From Plenodomus lindquistii (Eukaryota > Ascomycota > Dothideomycetes > Pleosporales > Leptosphaeriaceae): 64,000 nt of DNA. This document shows positions 45,216 through 57,599 of this stretch, piece by piece. Every line of letters starts with the position of its first letter. Within the stretch, counting starts at the first letter, position 1. Location: contig JANUWI010000003.1 in the NCBI GenBank assembly GCA_025504975.1, forward strand, positions 1,736,001 through 1,800,000, given 5' to 3'. The position numbers and the translations under genes are program-made. Under the pieces are notes generated by a model. It searched no databases. It was not told the DNA's origin and saw only the letters and a list, made by a program, of their open reading frames with translations.

Positions 45216-48200
45216 TTATTTCTTGCCCAGCAACCCACCAACAAGCGGGATATTGCTGGCGCCACCACCCTTCTTCTTGTCCTTCTTGCCGCCGCCGAGC
45301 ATATCGGAGATACCGCCTAGTCCAAGGCCGCCGAGCAACTTGTTGATTCCCAGACCGCCAAGGAGACCGTTGACAAGACCGCCTAGACCAAGACCGTTGA
45401 GCAGTCTACCGACGAGGTTCAATACACCGGTGAGCAATAGACCGACTGCAGCGATGATCTGGAACAGCGGCTCAGTCAACAAGCTCCAGAGAGGGTTGAG
45501 CTTCTTCTTGGCGTGGGGCATGTCGCTGATCTTCTTCTTTGCGTTGTCGATTGTGGTTACGACTGTTGTTGTGAGTTCTTTGAGGTTGTCGGCGAGCTTG
45601 TATTCTTCTGGGGTGGCTTCGCCGGTTTGTTGGCGGCCCTTTGCTTGGGCGGCGATGCGGCCGTCGGGGTCGAGACCACGGAGCGAGCCGTTGCATTCGT
45701 TGAGGATGCGGGAGCCTTCTTCGATGAGGGGCTTGACGTTGTTGACGAGTTCTTCTTCATCGAGCTCGTCGCGGGGTGTGCGGTCGGCTTGCTCAATGTA
45801 CTGGTAATGTGTTAGTAGATGTGTCTTGTGGATGGGGGTGAGAGTGAAAACATACCTCTGTGATTTGCTTCATGACAGGCTGGACACGCTCAAGGGTCTG
45901 CGAGCAAATGGCAGACATCTTGTTCGCAAGCTCAGAGTCTTCGCGCCTCTGCCTCTCCTCGTCCGTCTCATCTTCAGGTTCTTCTTCCTGGATGTTCTCG
46001 AGAAGAGTGACTTCTCCGACCTTGTTGCCGTCGTTGTCGACGACGTAGCCGTTGTCGTCAATCTCAAGACCGGCGCAGTGACCGAGGTCACCGGCAGTGA
46101 GACGACCGACAACATCGCCATTTTCGTCGCGCACCTCGCCCTCCTTGTTGACACGCATGCCAGACATGGGGTTGACGCGGCGCTCCTTCTCCTCTGGCTC
46201 CCAGCGTTCGGCCTTGCCAATGACGTTACCGTTCTTGTCGTTGATGTCGCCATCCTCATCGACCTTGTGGCCAACGAGCTTCTTGACATCGCCTTCGGTG
46301 ATGCGACCGATGATGGAACCATCGGGAGTTTGTACGGTGCCGTCCTTGACGACGGTGGCAGAGTCGAAACCAGCGAATGGCCCCTCGGGACGTGTATCCT
46401 GACCATGGACAAGCTCGGCCTTGCCAATGACATTGCCTTCGTTGTCCCAAATCTGGCCCTTGCCGTCAACCTTCTTACCTGCGAGGGTAGCTGGGTCGCC
46501 TTCAGCGACGCGTCCAAGGACAGTGCCGCTGCTGTCGACGACATTGCCAGCCTTGTTGACCGTGCAGCCAGCAAGTGCGCTGAGGTCGACTTCCTCGGCT
46601 TCCTCCTCCTCCCATGGCTCAGCGTGGCCCTTGACATTACCGTTCTTGTCAAGGATGTCGCCATCTTCGTCAACAGCATGGCCGACGAGCTTCTTGTGGT
46701 CACCTTCGGTGATCTTGCCAACACGGTTGCCATCATTGTCTTCAACAAATCCGTCCTTGACGACACGGAGGCCCTCGTAGCCGCCAAAGGGACCTTCGGC
46801 CTTCATGACGCGCTCGTTATCGGGGATAAGCTCGCAACGACCAACAACCTTGCCGGTATCGCCGTGGATCTGGCCTTCGCCATCTGACTTGCGGCCAGCG
46901 AGGTCCTTGACGTTGCCTTCAACGAGCTTACCAACCTGGTTGCCATTGCTGTCAACCAAGAAGCCCTGCTTGTTCAGCGTGAGCCCATCAAGGATGGATA
47001 GATCAGGAGCCTCCTCCTCGACCTCTTCTTCCTCCTCGAGGGGCTCAGCATGGCCCTTGACGTTGCCGTACTTGTCGAGAATGTCACCATCCTCATCAAC
47101 AGACATGCCGACAAGGCGCTTAGGATTGCCCTCAACGATTTCACCAACGACATTCTCATCGTCGTCGGCAACCTTGCCACCTTGAATGACACGGAGGCCT
47201 GAGAGACCAGCGAATGGTCCCTCAGGCTTGGCCTCGCGCTGGTCAAAGGGAATGAGCTCGCAGCGACCAATGACTTCACCCTGGTCGTTCCAGATTTGGC
47301 CTTCTTTGTCAATCTTCCTGCCAGCAAGCTCCTTGGGGTTGCCCTCGACGAGACGGCCAATGGGAACGCCCTCATCGCCAATGACGTTGCCCTGCTTGTT
47401 GACGGTTCTGCCGGCAAGGCTGGAGAGGTCCAATGGATCCTCCTCTTGAGGCTCCTCGACCTCCTCCTCGGGCTCTTCGTAGCGCTCGGCATGGCCAACA
47501 ACTGAGCCCTTCTTGTCGAGAATGTCACCATCTTCGTCAACAGCGCGTCCAATGAGCTTCTTGGCGTCACCCTCAACAACCTTTCCGACACGGTTGCTAT
47601 TCTCATCCTCGACAAAGCCATCCTTGACGACAACGAGGCCTTCGAGACCAGCAAAAGGTGCCTCCTCTTCACCTTCTTCCTGGGGAATAGTCTGGGCACG
47701 GCCAATGACGTGACCCTTGTTGTCCCAGAACTGACCTTCAGCATCGCAGGTAGTCTTGGCCTTGGAAAGCTTCTTCGCGTCACCCTCGGTGAGCTCACCG
47801 ATAATATCGCCCTTATCATTGAGAATCTTTCCAGACTTGTTGACGGTGAGACCCTCGAGGATAGACAGAGGTGGGCGGCCATCCTCGTCGAGCTCCTGCT
47901 CGCCTTCCTCGGCTTCTTGCGCTTCTTCAGCAGCGTCCTGGGCCTCCTCGGCGGCGTCTTCAGCACCCTCCTTGGCGTCTTCAGCATCCTCTGCGGCATC
48001 CTCAGCCTCACCAACCTTTTGCTGAATAATCTTTGGGAGAGCCTTGACCTTGCCGAGAACGTTACCGTCCTTGTCAACGACTTCACCGTTCTCGTTGATC
48101 TTCTTGCCAGCGCACTCAGAGGCCTCTCCCTCTTCAAGTTCGCCAATGGGCTCACCTTCCTCATCAAGGACTTGGCCCTTCTTGTTGACCTTCAAGCCCT

Positions 48201-50958
48201 CAAGCTCGTGGATCTCGGGAGTGACCTCGACTTCTTCATACTCGGGCTCAGCCTCTTCCTCTTCCTCCTCGACCTCGACAGTCTGGGGGAGGGCCTTGAC
48301 CTTTCCGAGGACATTGCCATCCTTGTCGACAACTTCGCCCTTTTCGTTGATCTTCTTGCCGGCACAGTCCTTGATCTCGCCTTCAATAAGCTCGCCAATA
48401 GGCTCACCATCTTCGTTGAGGACTTGACCCTTCTTGTTGACCTTGAGGCCTTCGAGTTCATCGATTTCGGGTGTGACTTCCTTAGTCTTGGGCTCAGCAT
48501 CTTCAGCTTCACCCTCGGCCTCACCTTCAGCCTCCTCTCCGGCTTCTTCAGCATCCTCTCCGGCTTCTTCAGCATCCTCTTCGGTCTCGCCAAGGCGTTC
48601 CTTGAGCTCCTTGATGGCTTCAAAGGCAGCTTCTCCGGCAACGACATCGACCTTGCCAATGACGTTTCCATCCTTGTCAAGGACCTCGCCCTTATCATTG
48701 AGAGTCTTACCGGCGCAGTCCTTGAGATCGCCGTCTTTGAGCTCACCGATTTCCTCGCCCTCGGCATCAAGGACCTTACCCTTCTTGTTGACCTTGAGGC
48801 CGTCGAGGATTCTAGTGTCGAGAGCACCAGCAGCAGACTCCTTGAGCTTGTCGGCAGCGCCCTCGGCAAGTTCGACCTTGCCAAGGACCTTGCCTTCAGA
48901 GTCGACTACCTCACCCTTGTCGTTGACAGTGAGGCCCTTGACATCCTCGATATTCTCGAGATCGCCATCGGCAATGTTGCCGACGACTTCGCCATCGTCG
49001 TTGAGGATCTCGCCTTCGGTGTTGATCTCCATGCCCTCGAGGGCTTCGACACCGGGGAGCTCTTCCTCGACATCCTCGGCCTTCTCCTCGACATCATCCT
49101 TGGCGTCTTCGGCAGTCTCCTTGACGTCGTCCTTGGCCTCGGCAGCCTTGTCAGCAATGTCGTCGGTGGCATCGCCCTTGTAGGCAGGAAGATCGGCAGC
49201 TTCAGGGTCGAGCTCAGCGCGAGCAATGACATTGCCGTCATCATCGAGAATCTCTCCCTTCTCGTTGAACTCCTTGCCCTGAATGTCGGCTGGGTCGCCG
49301 TCAACAAGGTGACCAACGAAATCACCGTCCTCGTTGAGAATCTGGCCAGAACGGTCGGCAGTAAGGCCCTGGAGAACGTCGATGTCAGGCAGCTTGGCGC
49401 TCTCTTCATCTTCATCTTCATCTTCATCTTCATCGTCGTCCTTTTGGAGTTGCTTCTCGGCAGTCTCGGGTGTGAGCTCGCAGCGACCGACAAGATCGCC
49501 ATCGTCGTCGAGAATCTCACCGTCGTCCCCAATGGGGTAGCCGGCAAGATCTTCAGCATCACCCTCGACGAGGCGGCCAATGGTGTTGCCATCCTGGTCC
49601 TTGACATTGCCCTCCTCGTCAACCTCAAGACCCTTCAAGACGCTAAGATCGGGGGTGGCGTCTTCAGCAATGTCTTCGGTGGATTCCTTGACATCGTCGG
49701 CAGCGTCCGTGGCAGAGTCCTTGGCATCTCCGACCTTGTCTTCAGCGTCATCGGTGGCACCATCAACTTGGTCTTTGGCGCCCTCCGTGGCATCCTGTGC
49801 CTTGTTCTGAGCGTCTTCGGTGGCATCCTCAGCCTCATCTTCAACATCCTCGGCGGTATCGTCGACTTGGTCTTTGGCACCCTTGGCGGTATCCTTCGCC
49901 TTGTCCTGAACGCCGTCGGTCTTGTCTTGAGCACCCTCGGTGGTGTCCTCAACAGTATCCTCAGCATCAGGAGCAGCATCCTGCGCATCCTCAGCGGCGT
50001 CCTCAGCCTTGTCCTTGACATCGCCCGCAGCATCCTCAGCAGTGTCCTTTGCAGACTTGGCAGTGTCCTGAGCACCTTCTGCGGCATCAGAGGCGGCGTC
50101 TTGAACGGATTCGGCGGTATCTTGAGCGCCCTCCTGGACATCGCTGCCGGCATCCTGCGCAGCGCCCTTGGGGTCCTGCTTAGCCTTGCCAGCGAGGTTG
50201 GAGGCTCGGCCAGCGAGACCGCGGGCTCCGCTCAGCGCACCTCCACCAGCCTGCTTGCTAGTATCAGTGGCTTTGCTAGCAGTTTCCGTGGCATCGTCAG
50301 CAGTTTCTGTAGCATCGTCGGCGGTCTCGTCGGCGGTGTCTTCAGCTGTGTCTTCAGCATCGTCGCCAGCCTTTACTGTGGCGTCGTCGCCCTCGGCATC
50401 GGCATCTTCGTCGTCTTCCTCAATTGGTTTCGGCTCGGCTTGCTCAAGCTCATCGCCTGCTTGCGAAACCTTGCCTGTGGTCTCCTCGGCGGCATCCTCA
50501 GCGGCACCCTTAGTGTCTTCGGCTGTGTCTTGTGCCTTGGATTTGGCGTCTTCTGTGGTGTCTTCGGCCTTCTTTGTGGTGTCTTCAGCAGTATCTTGCG
50601 CCTGCTTCTTGGTGTCTTCTACCTTCTCCTCGCCTTGCTGCTTGGTATCCTCAACAGCCTCTGTTGGGTCGGGGGTGGGGGCGTCCTCCGACTTTTGTAC
50701 AGGCTTGTTGAGCTTGGGGGGAACTTGGGGCTTCCTTCCGAGCTTCGTTGGAGTGCGGGGGGTGTCACTCTTTCCGGCAGCTGGGGAAGGCATGTTGGGT
50801 GTGTCGTTTGAACCTTCGTGAGGTTGTCGTGAATTACTTGGGCTAGCAGCTGATACGTTACTTGATACGGATTGTGAACGTGAGTTGCGGGGGGATTTCC
50901 TATTAGGCGTCGGGGGGAACGAGTAATAGACGTAAGAGTTAGATGAGTAGACAGTCAT
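45216..50958 (-). CDS. Giant LEA-like protein with 15 DUF3659 repeats
   Basis: Two exons, 50958-45856 and 45800-45216, split by a 55-nt GT-AG intron; 1,895 residues. Residues 1-90 are Ser/Pro-rich. Residues 90-465 are an Ala/Asp/Glu/Lys/Thr low-complexity region of AEDTAEDA/KDxAEDA repeats like LEA proteins, probably disordered or inducibly helical. From about 465 to 1660 there are 15 repeats of about 65-75 residues with the pattern LxGLxVNKxGxVxDEDGxxIGxLxEGD...AGxxxxxxGxIxDxxGNVIGxxE (DUF3659). The C-terminal 215 residues (after YIEQADRTPRDELDEEELV) form a conserved region ending in a Gly/Leu-rich hydrophobic stretch and GGLLGKK, which fits the DUF6987 region of fungal LEA-domain proteins. 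Suggested roles are desiccation or Woronin-body/septal-pore association in relatives; neither is shown here. The start fits the ATG with no upstream alternative. Confidence 0.88.
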
Positions 50959-52991
50959 ATATCAAGTGACGAATGGGTCGTCTTTGTAGGGAAGAAGAAA
51001 AGGCTTGTGGAATGCGAAATTGCAAGCATTTATGAGATGAGACGGGAAGCTGTGATCAATTCGGTACGAATGACGTCGATTTTGAAAGCTGTAATGGACA
51101 TGTTACAGGGGGAGCTTACGCCTCAGTGTTGCTTGTATGGACAGCATAAACCTGCTTTGGCGTCGCGATGGGGACTGTGTACGACAGAGAACGATGAACC
51201 AGAGGAGCATTGCGTCACTTGCTCCAGATGTAAGCGGGGACAGCTTCTCATCCTGGTGGGTTGGATCCACAACGCAAGAGTAGGACAGCCAGGCAAGGTT
51301 GCAGCAGGGGTAGCTGAAGTGTGGCTGGGCCTGCCGTGAGTGGCATCGTCGATGACCACAGAGAAGCGGGCGGCTGCCAAGCTGACAGAGGTGAGATGCA
51401 TGCTGCGGGAAGTGGGCCTGAAACACCCTAGGACATGGGTTCTGGAACGGTACAGACTGCAGTAGAGTAGAGTACATGAAGTGATTGACAGTTAGTTCGG
51501 GCTGAAGACTTGTAGAGCATCTATTTCGAGGGCAACGGCGGGCCGATGATCGATCTCAAGACACGAACACAGCCCACATCTCGCCGTTGAAGATGCAATC
51601 CGCGGTGGAGTAGTACACAGTAGGCTGCAGACGTGGTGAGGCGGATGCAGGCATGCCATCCAGGCGCGATCGACGACAATGTGGCGGCCAGCTCCACCGC
51701 AGGTGCCAATCGAGGCGAATAATCCTGGGACGTTCATGGCCGTCATCCTATCAGAGCGTGTGCGTGGTACAGGATGCTGGATTCTGCTGTGCCGTGTGTG
51801 TCGAGAATCAGGTTACAGGCCACTTTTGCAATGTCTAACAGGACAGACATGACGTAGGCGTGCTAGGATGTACCCATGTCGTGAATCTCGGTTCAAGTCC
51901 ATGGCTCAGGGTGGCGTTCATCCGTGTCTCGGCTCCAGTTCCACCATTGTGCATTTTCGCAACAAGTCTGGGATGATAGCGGGGCTCCTGTTATGGAGAT
52001 CAGGAACAGCGATGTTCTCGCAACGGTCGCAGGGGTGACGGTTGTGCCGAACAACCTCCACCATGGCATTGTCACTTCGCGATACTGGTAATCACGACGA
52101 CAGGCTCACACCACCTCCACACACCTTTTGATGTAGCAGGGCGCTTGCCACCATTTTAATCGATCAACGCGCGGGCCTACGGGACGTTGGCCGTTGGCAG
52201 CAGACGATCACGCAGCGCTAAATCGTTCAACATCAGCGCCGAAAGTTTGTGTCGCTGTAATGTCCTTCCAACTAAACGCTCTGGTACCTTGATCTCCATA
52301 CATTGGTAGGCTACTGTAGTTTGAGGGCGAAAATGAGCCATGCCACGAGCACGTGTCTCACGCAGCAAGTCTACATTGTGCACCGTTCTTTGAACGCCCT
52401 TACACAGCATTATCGACTCCAAGGCTGTCGTAGCACAATGGTCACCATTCCATTTCCCATCAACCTGCATCCATCATGCCATCACTCATGAGGTAAAAAT
52501 GACCAAACTTCCCCCATGCTCCGAATGCAAATGCTGGAGTTCAGGGCCTCGCAAATAAGGCTTGCTTTGTAGCGTATGACGGCACAGAATGATGTAAGTG
52601 GGTCGGGGCAACGCGTCGGTCGGTTCGGAACAACCAACTTAACCTGCTTTCTCGGTTCCTGGAAACTGGGAATGTCGCCTGAATCGCTAGGCGAGTCGCG
52701 ACGCGGGATCGTTTTTTTCGCTTGGCGCTATGATCATGCAATGACAACTGTGTGTTTCCTGGAGCAACATACGAGATTCTAGAACGCCATGTAAGTGGAG
52801 TGCGGATATGAGCAGGACTGCATTGAGTAGATCGATTGGTACTATATAAACTGTGAACAATTGGCTATGTCATCTCGTGACGACTGCGATTGGGGGAATA
52901 TCATTAGAAACAACGGGTATGCAAGATCGCTAGACTACAGACACACTTGTCACTCATGTATGGGGATATGCAGGAACCAACTCGCTGGCGC
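50959..52991. other. Intergenic region, no gene seen
   Basis: About 2 kb. The left end is the promoter of the LEA-like gene. Several frames of 60-120 codons overlap on both strands at 51000-52500 with no recognisable domain. A B-box-like ggttcaagtcc at 51891 was examined and has no tRNA fold around it. Confidence 0.4.
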
Positions 52992-54831
52992 TCACGCAGG
53001 ATGATCCTTTGGGTCCATTGGGTCCCGCTTGCCCGCGGGTGGTATCGATGATTCGATGTCTTCCCCTGGCTTGCTCAACACCTTCTTTCTCTTCTGCTCC
53101 TTGGCGTCTTCCCGCTGCTTCGGCGTCAGGCCGTCCTTGTCCTTGTCTGCCGTGCCGCTGCGGCTGAATCTCTTCCATATACGGCGGGGGAGGCTGCGCT
53201 CTTTCTTTTCGACGTCTTGTCGCTGCGCTTCTTCAGTGAGGATTTGGCGCTCGCGTTGTGCACTCTCGCTCTTGTCCTTTTGCTCTTCAATTTTGCGCTC
53301 GTGTTCCTCGGGGTGCACGATTCTCGTCTCCATATCTTTGGTGTGGCCGATGCCGTGCTTGACTTTTCGGCGCGTCTTGACGTAAGCTTCTAGCCCGACG
53401 AGAACGGCATAAGAGCGCGATATGGATACGCGCGACATGTCCACGCCATTCTCCTTCATTGAGTGTACGAATGCGCGAAAGTTCTTCGTAGGTGGGCGGT
53501 AATGCCCTGACAGCGGGGAGAGCCGGCGAAGCTGACCATCCTTGATCTTGATCAAGCCAGCGGCCGAGATGCGCGCTCCATGCAGAAAGGAGCTATGTTG
53601 AAATGCGCCCGATTGCTTGATGCCAATATAAAGCCGAAAGGACGTATCGGCAACCTGTCACACTATCAGCACTCCATGCGTGCCTATAGAGGATACAAAT
53701 GATTAAAAGACGTACAAAGATCCAAGAATTAGGCTTTACTGAGCTCCGGAGTAGGTGATTGAGAATGGTAGCTGCCGAGACATGCTTGATCTTTGCCAGG
53801 CCCTTGGCTTGATCCAAATCCTCATTGACATAGTGCTCTGCCTCTACATCGCTCTCATCATGTGACGAACTAGAACTCGAAGACGTGGAATTCCTCTTGA
53901 TCGTCTTACTTTGCCCATCTAGGATCTTCCCGTTGGGCCCAAATGCTGGCGTGGGATCATCGACAGGCACTATGCCATTAACGCTATCCTTGTACTCTGG
54001 GGTACTGCTGATGCGTTCCCCATTCTTCGCCCAGCATAGTCTGCCTTCCTTGTCAATGGTGACAAGGTAGTTGAGGCGCTCTTCCCGTGATAGATAGCGC
54101 ACTCGTTCCTTGTCAAGCCTCTCCCGTGAGACGGTGGGGTGCTCAAACTTTCGTCCCTCGCCCTTGTCGAGCCAATAGAAAAAATTCTCATGCGTCTCCG
54201 ACTTCTTCCACTGGTCATGGTATGCGCGCAAATTGCTGCCATAGCGGTGCTTGTGGTCGACCATTTCGAGAAAGTATTGCAGATCCATCATCTTGGCAGT
54301 CTTTGCTCGCTGAGCCTTTGTTTCTCCAGCTTTTCTTCGTTGTTCCGTCTGGTCCTCACGGCCGTCGTCGGTGTCTGGTTCTGATTCATCGTGGGGATCG
54401 TCTGCTCCTGCCCTTCTTGCTATCTCGCCTACACGCTTCCATGTTTGCCGCGCTGCAATCGAGTTGGCGCGACTTCTCTCTTCAGAATTTGTAACATCAT
54501 GTCCAGATAGCTTCTCAGAGCGAGGTATCGGTCGCGTAGTATGGCGCCATTTGGCTTCATAGTTTAGCATGGCGCATAGTAACGTGAATACGGGTATGCT
54601 AACCGTCGCGTACAGCCTGTGTTGCATGTCAGGTGACCGATTCTACAGGAAAACATTCACAGAGCCTCATACCTCTGCCCAGCGTGCACTAGCATCCAAT
54701 CCCATGCCCTGCAGCTGTCGTCGCTCTCTGTAGCCGCGATAATTGCGCTGAATCATCTCGGCTGCCTGCTGCTCCTCGGAGGAGTTGAGCGCGTCCGCCC
54801 CGGGGACAGCATCGCCTTGGACCTCGCCCAT
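52992..54831 (-). CDS. IQ-motif (calmodulin-binding) protein with a micro-exon
   Basis: Four exons: 54831-54673, 54616-54604 (13 nt), 54554-53716 and 53654-52992. Introns are 56, 49 and 61 nt, all GT-AG. The product is 557 residues. An IQ motif (MIQRNYRGYRERR, residues 26-38) should bind calmodulin or a myosin-type light chain. The middle holds a charged RKAGETKAQRAKTAKMMDLQYFLEMV segment spread over about 30 residues, a WDKGEGR-like motif (YWLDKGEGRKF) and a Ser-rich SSSSSSSHDESD stretch; the C-terminus is Lys/Glu-rich and likely coiled coil. This arrangement is that of the fungal 'IQ calmodulin-binding motif protein' family. The 13-nt exon restores the frame between ARWAE and AKWRHTTRP; other acceptors give stops or a 30-nt intron. 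The cellular role is unknown. Confidence 0.85.
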
Positions 54832-55467
54832 CCTAAAGTCGGCGTGAATGGCAAGACAGCTCCAGACATTGCGCGGCCAACTTTCCAGATAGGCGGGGGA
54901 GTTGACAGCGGCACACCTACCCGTGGATAAGACCCTTGTCCAACCCTCGGTAAAACGGCAGGTACGACACGACGTCATAGCTCACGCACAACACCAAGAA
55001 ATCATCGCCAACGCGCGTCCACGCCAAAGACGGGTATAGAGTCTGACAAACAGTTACCAGGCTTGCTTAGCATCACTAGTTTCTTCTCCAACTACCAGCA
55101 AAGATACCGCTCGACGTATTCGGCGGCAATCTCAGCACAAATCAAACTCTTATTCTTTTGGAGACGGCCAAAAAAAAAACTTTCGTATGGCAAACTTGGT
55201 GTTTGCAGCCATACAATCAGTGTAACTTATCATAAGAGAGTACTAAGATACCCTAGAAGATGGCCGGTTATATACTATCCATTGCCCTTCTCAACCCATC
55301 GTTATATATTCCAGCGTGCATAGCTGAGCTTTACCTTCATATCAACGGGATTGCGATCGCATCTTTACATCTTCCTTCTTTATAAACATTATCTCTTGCC
55401 TTATACCAGTCCACAAAATCCGCGATGAAAGTTGGCTGCAGTAGCCAAGCAACAATACTATTGTCGT
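54832..55467. other. Upstream region of the IQ-motif gene
   Basis: Presumed promoter and leader of the minus-strand IQ-motif gene, followed by somewhat AT-richer sequence (55060-55420). No gene is supported. Confidence 0.4.
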
Positions 55468-55860
55468 TCACGACCAAATGATTTCTATCTGCCTTATAGC
55501 TACGCCGTCTATGGATGCCCTCTCTTGGTTAGTCGGAAAAGTGGAATATCGACCAAGTACACTTTTTCGCAATGCCTTGCCCAGCGCGGTTTCAGCATCC
55601 CACTCCCACAACATCGCGGTCGCGGTCATCTCCCGGCGACCGCATGTCAGCACTTTGGTTACGGTAGAGAGCGCTTGAGCGTAGTCGTCTAGATATTCAC
55701 CGTGCCACGATGTGGAGCACCAAGTCCTGAGCATCCGGAGTTGTGGCGGCAGGACTCGTGCTAGATCCATGAGTGACTTCTTGCAGTCAAGCAACGCATC
55801 AATTGGCATATCCACTGGCTCCCATCGATGAAACTTTCGTCGTCATTCATTGCATCCTCA
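55468..55860 (-). pseudogene. F-box family C-terminal fragment (copy 4)
   Basis: The frame reads FHRWEPVDMPIDALL, then DLARVLPPQLRMLRT, LDDYAQALSTVTKVLTCGRR and an ALGKAL segment. The corresponding part of the 57.6-59.2 kb copy is LPPRLERIETACF, LDQYAHALATIPKVLACSRR and ALGEAL. The F-box and the final C-terminal segment are missing and the frame stops at 55468, so it is a fragment. Confidence 0.6.
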
Positions 55861-56719
55861 AGGTTCCACCCGCTCAGCCAGTCGAAGTTCTGGGTACATT
55901 TCCTATTTTTCTAGTATATAAAGATCACCAACGCAATATACTGTAAGTCTTAAATTTTACACGACTGAGAATAATGATTACCGTCCATCATTCTGACCAA
56001 GTTCCAGAAGCCATCGTACATCATCCCTTCCACAGTCGTATTACGGAGGATGTCTTTCTCCTGCTCAGTCTCGTCATTTCCATAGTTCTACCATGCACAG
56101 AATCTCGCTTGCTAGAGTTGTCTTCACATGACCGATCAACATCATATCTGTCCTGGGAGCATACAACAAGTAACTACTGCGATCCGCTGTAAGTCTCAAT
56201 AATTACCTACATGAGTTAAACCCCCCAGCAATCAGTCTAACCAAGTTCACAGAAGTCAAGCTAAACACCATTGAAGCACAAACTGAGGTTCTGCCTTACC
56301 GAAATGCCTCGCTTTCGGTTGAAGGGCGCCCACAACGCTGACTATGGCGAGTACAATGATTGCTGAATCACGCTACACATGTTCCATTCCTGGGCTAGAA
56401 GCGGCTGTGAAATGGTTGTAACAGTGAAATTCGAGAACGATGGGACTGCGTACGAGTGCTTCGATGATGCCGATCAAGATAGTGTACCGGTCCTGCACTG
56501 GAGCCCACGAACCTCTTAGCAGTAGAAATCTCACAATACTCCTCCAATAGCTGTGCTACCGAGGGAATTTCCTCTCCTCATCAGCTTCGTCATCTCTGGT
56601 TTACTTGTCATCTGTTCCCTCTTCTCCTCCAGAGTCGTCGCTATTGTCCCATTCTTCACCGTCGGGATTGACGTCAATTACATTGACCTTCTCTTCATGT
56701 CCGCCACCTCTATCTACAA
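55861..56719. other. Region between F-box fragments
   Basis: No supportable gene. It may contain further decayed family sequence, but I could not align it by eye. Confidence 0.35.
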
Positions 56720-57100
56720 ATGCCCCACGAGCGGTGATCGTAACCACCACAAGTCTTCAGTATCATATTCCTTGTAAAATTCCTCTTCATCAAAGACAGC
56801 GTCTTCGAGGTCGCAACCCTAAATATATCCGTAATTCCAGCATAAGCCGACCGCAAAGACATATCGGAGTGAGAATTGGATCACGCCGTCCACCCCAGCG
56901 TTCCCAGACATATCAAGGCCGATCCCATCCTTTCGGCATTTGAAGAGTGCCCATCCGAGGGCGGTACCCTCGTCCCACTTCTACGGCGTCATGCGTAGAA
57001 TGAGCTGCCAAACTTCCGCACGTCAGCACTGTGGGTACGGTGGCCAGAGCCTGCGCATAGTCGTCCAGAAAGTCGTCGGGAAAGAACTCCTCCTCATCTC
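56720..57100 (-). pseudogene. F-box family C-terminal fragment (copy 5)
   Basis: Minus-strand reading gives DDFLDDYAQALATVPTVLTCG near 57085-57020, then a frame change, then WDEGTALGWALFKCRKDGIG, FSLRYVFAVGL, a TAG stop near 56825, and GCDLEDAVFDEEEFYKEYD. The matching order in copy 6 is ALGEALFACRKDKISL, YSLRYVFLVGL, LLGCNLRDSVFD, FFEGYD. At least one frameshift and one stop are present. Confidence 0.6.
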
Positions 57101-57144
57101 ACGTTAGGCCAACTGCAAATACAGGCTTTCGCGGAAGGTCAGGG

Positions 57145-57369
57145 CTACTGTCTAGGCCCGCACTTCCTATCATACGCACCGAGATCCCGTTCAGCACGAG
57201 ACTGAGATTTAGGGTCAATCTCCAAAGCGCGTTCTAGAGCTCGAGGTACGGTATTGAGACGATACATCAGCATACTGGGGTCTTCCACGTCAATAACATG
57301 ATCATGGGTCTGCTGCCACCAGGAATATCGTACCCGAAATATCCATCTGAAGATAGTTCGCAATTTCAA
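57145..57369 (-). pseudogene. Unassigned protein fragment
   Basis: A 74-residue frame with coherent composition (RVRYSWWQQTHDHVIDVEDP, ALERALEIDP). It begins at no ATG and has no partner exons that I could connect. It may be a piece of a neighbouring decayed gene. The family was not recognised. Confidence 0.3.
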
Positions 57370-57599
57370 GGAGCAGAGTATACCACAATCAAGACGACAG
57401 ACCGCTAGATCAAAGAGTTAGCATTACATGCGATCACACACATATACATTGCTGTTCAAAAGCTGCAGAGGCCTCCGTACGTATGCTCCACATCGTCGTC
57501 TTACTTTTACACCTAAGACTTTGAATAACATTGGTATGAAATCTTACACTAACAAAGGCTTTTATGACAAAGGTTTTGATGGTTGTATCGCATTCTTTA

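Noticed and set aside
47710..50811. A 1,033-codon open frame on the plus strand opposite the LEA-like gene
   Set aside because: It is the mirror of a repetitive, codon-biased gene on the minus strand. The translation is a repetitive Leu/Ile/Gly/Ser string following the antisense repeats, with no domain. The minus-strand frame has a coherent family architecture and splice site.
51840..51905. B-box-like ggttcaagtcc suggesting a tRNA gene
   Set aside because: No A box of the TRGYNNANNNG type at the right distance, and the flanks do not form acceptor, D or anticodon stems.
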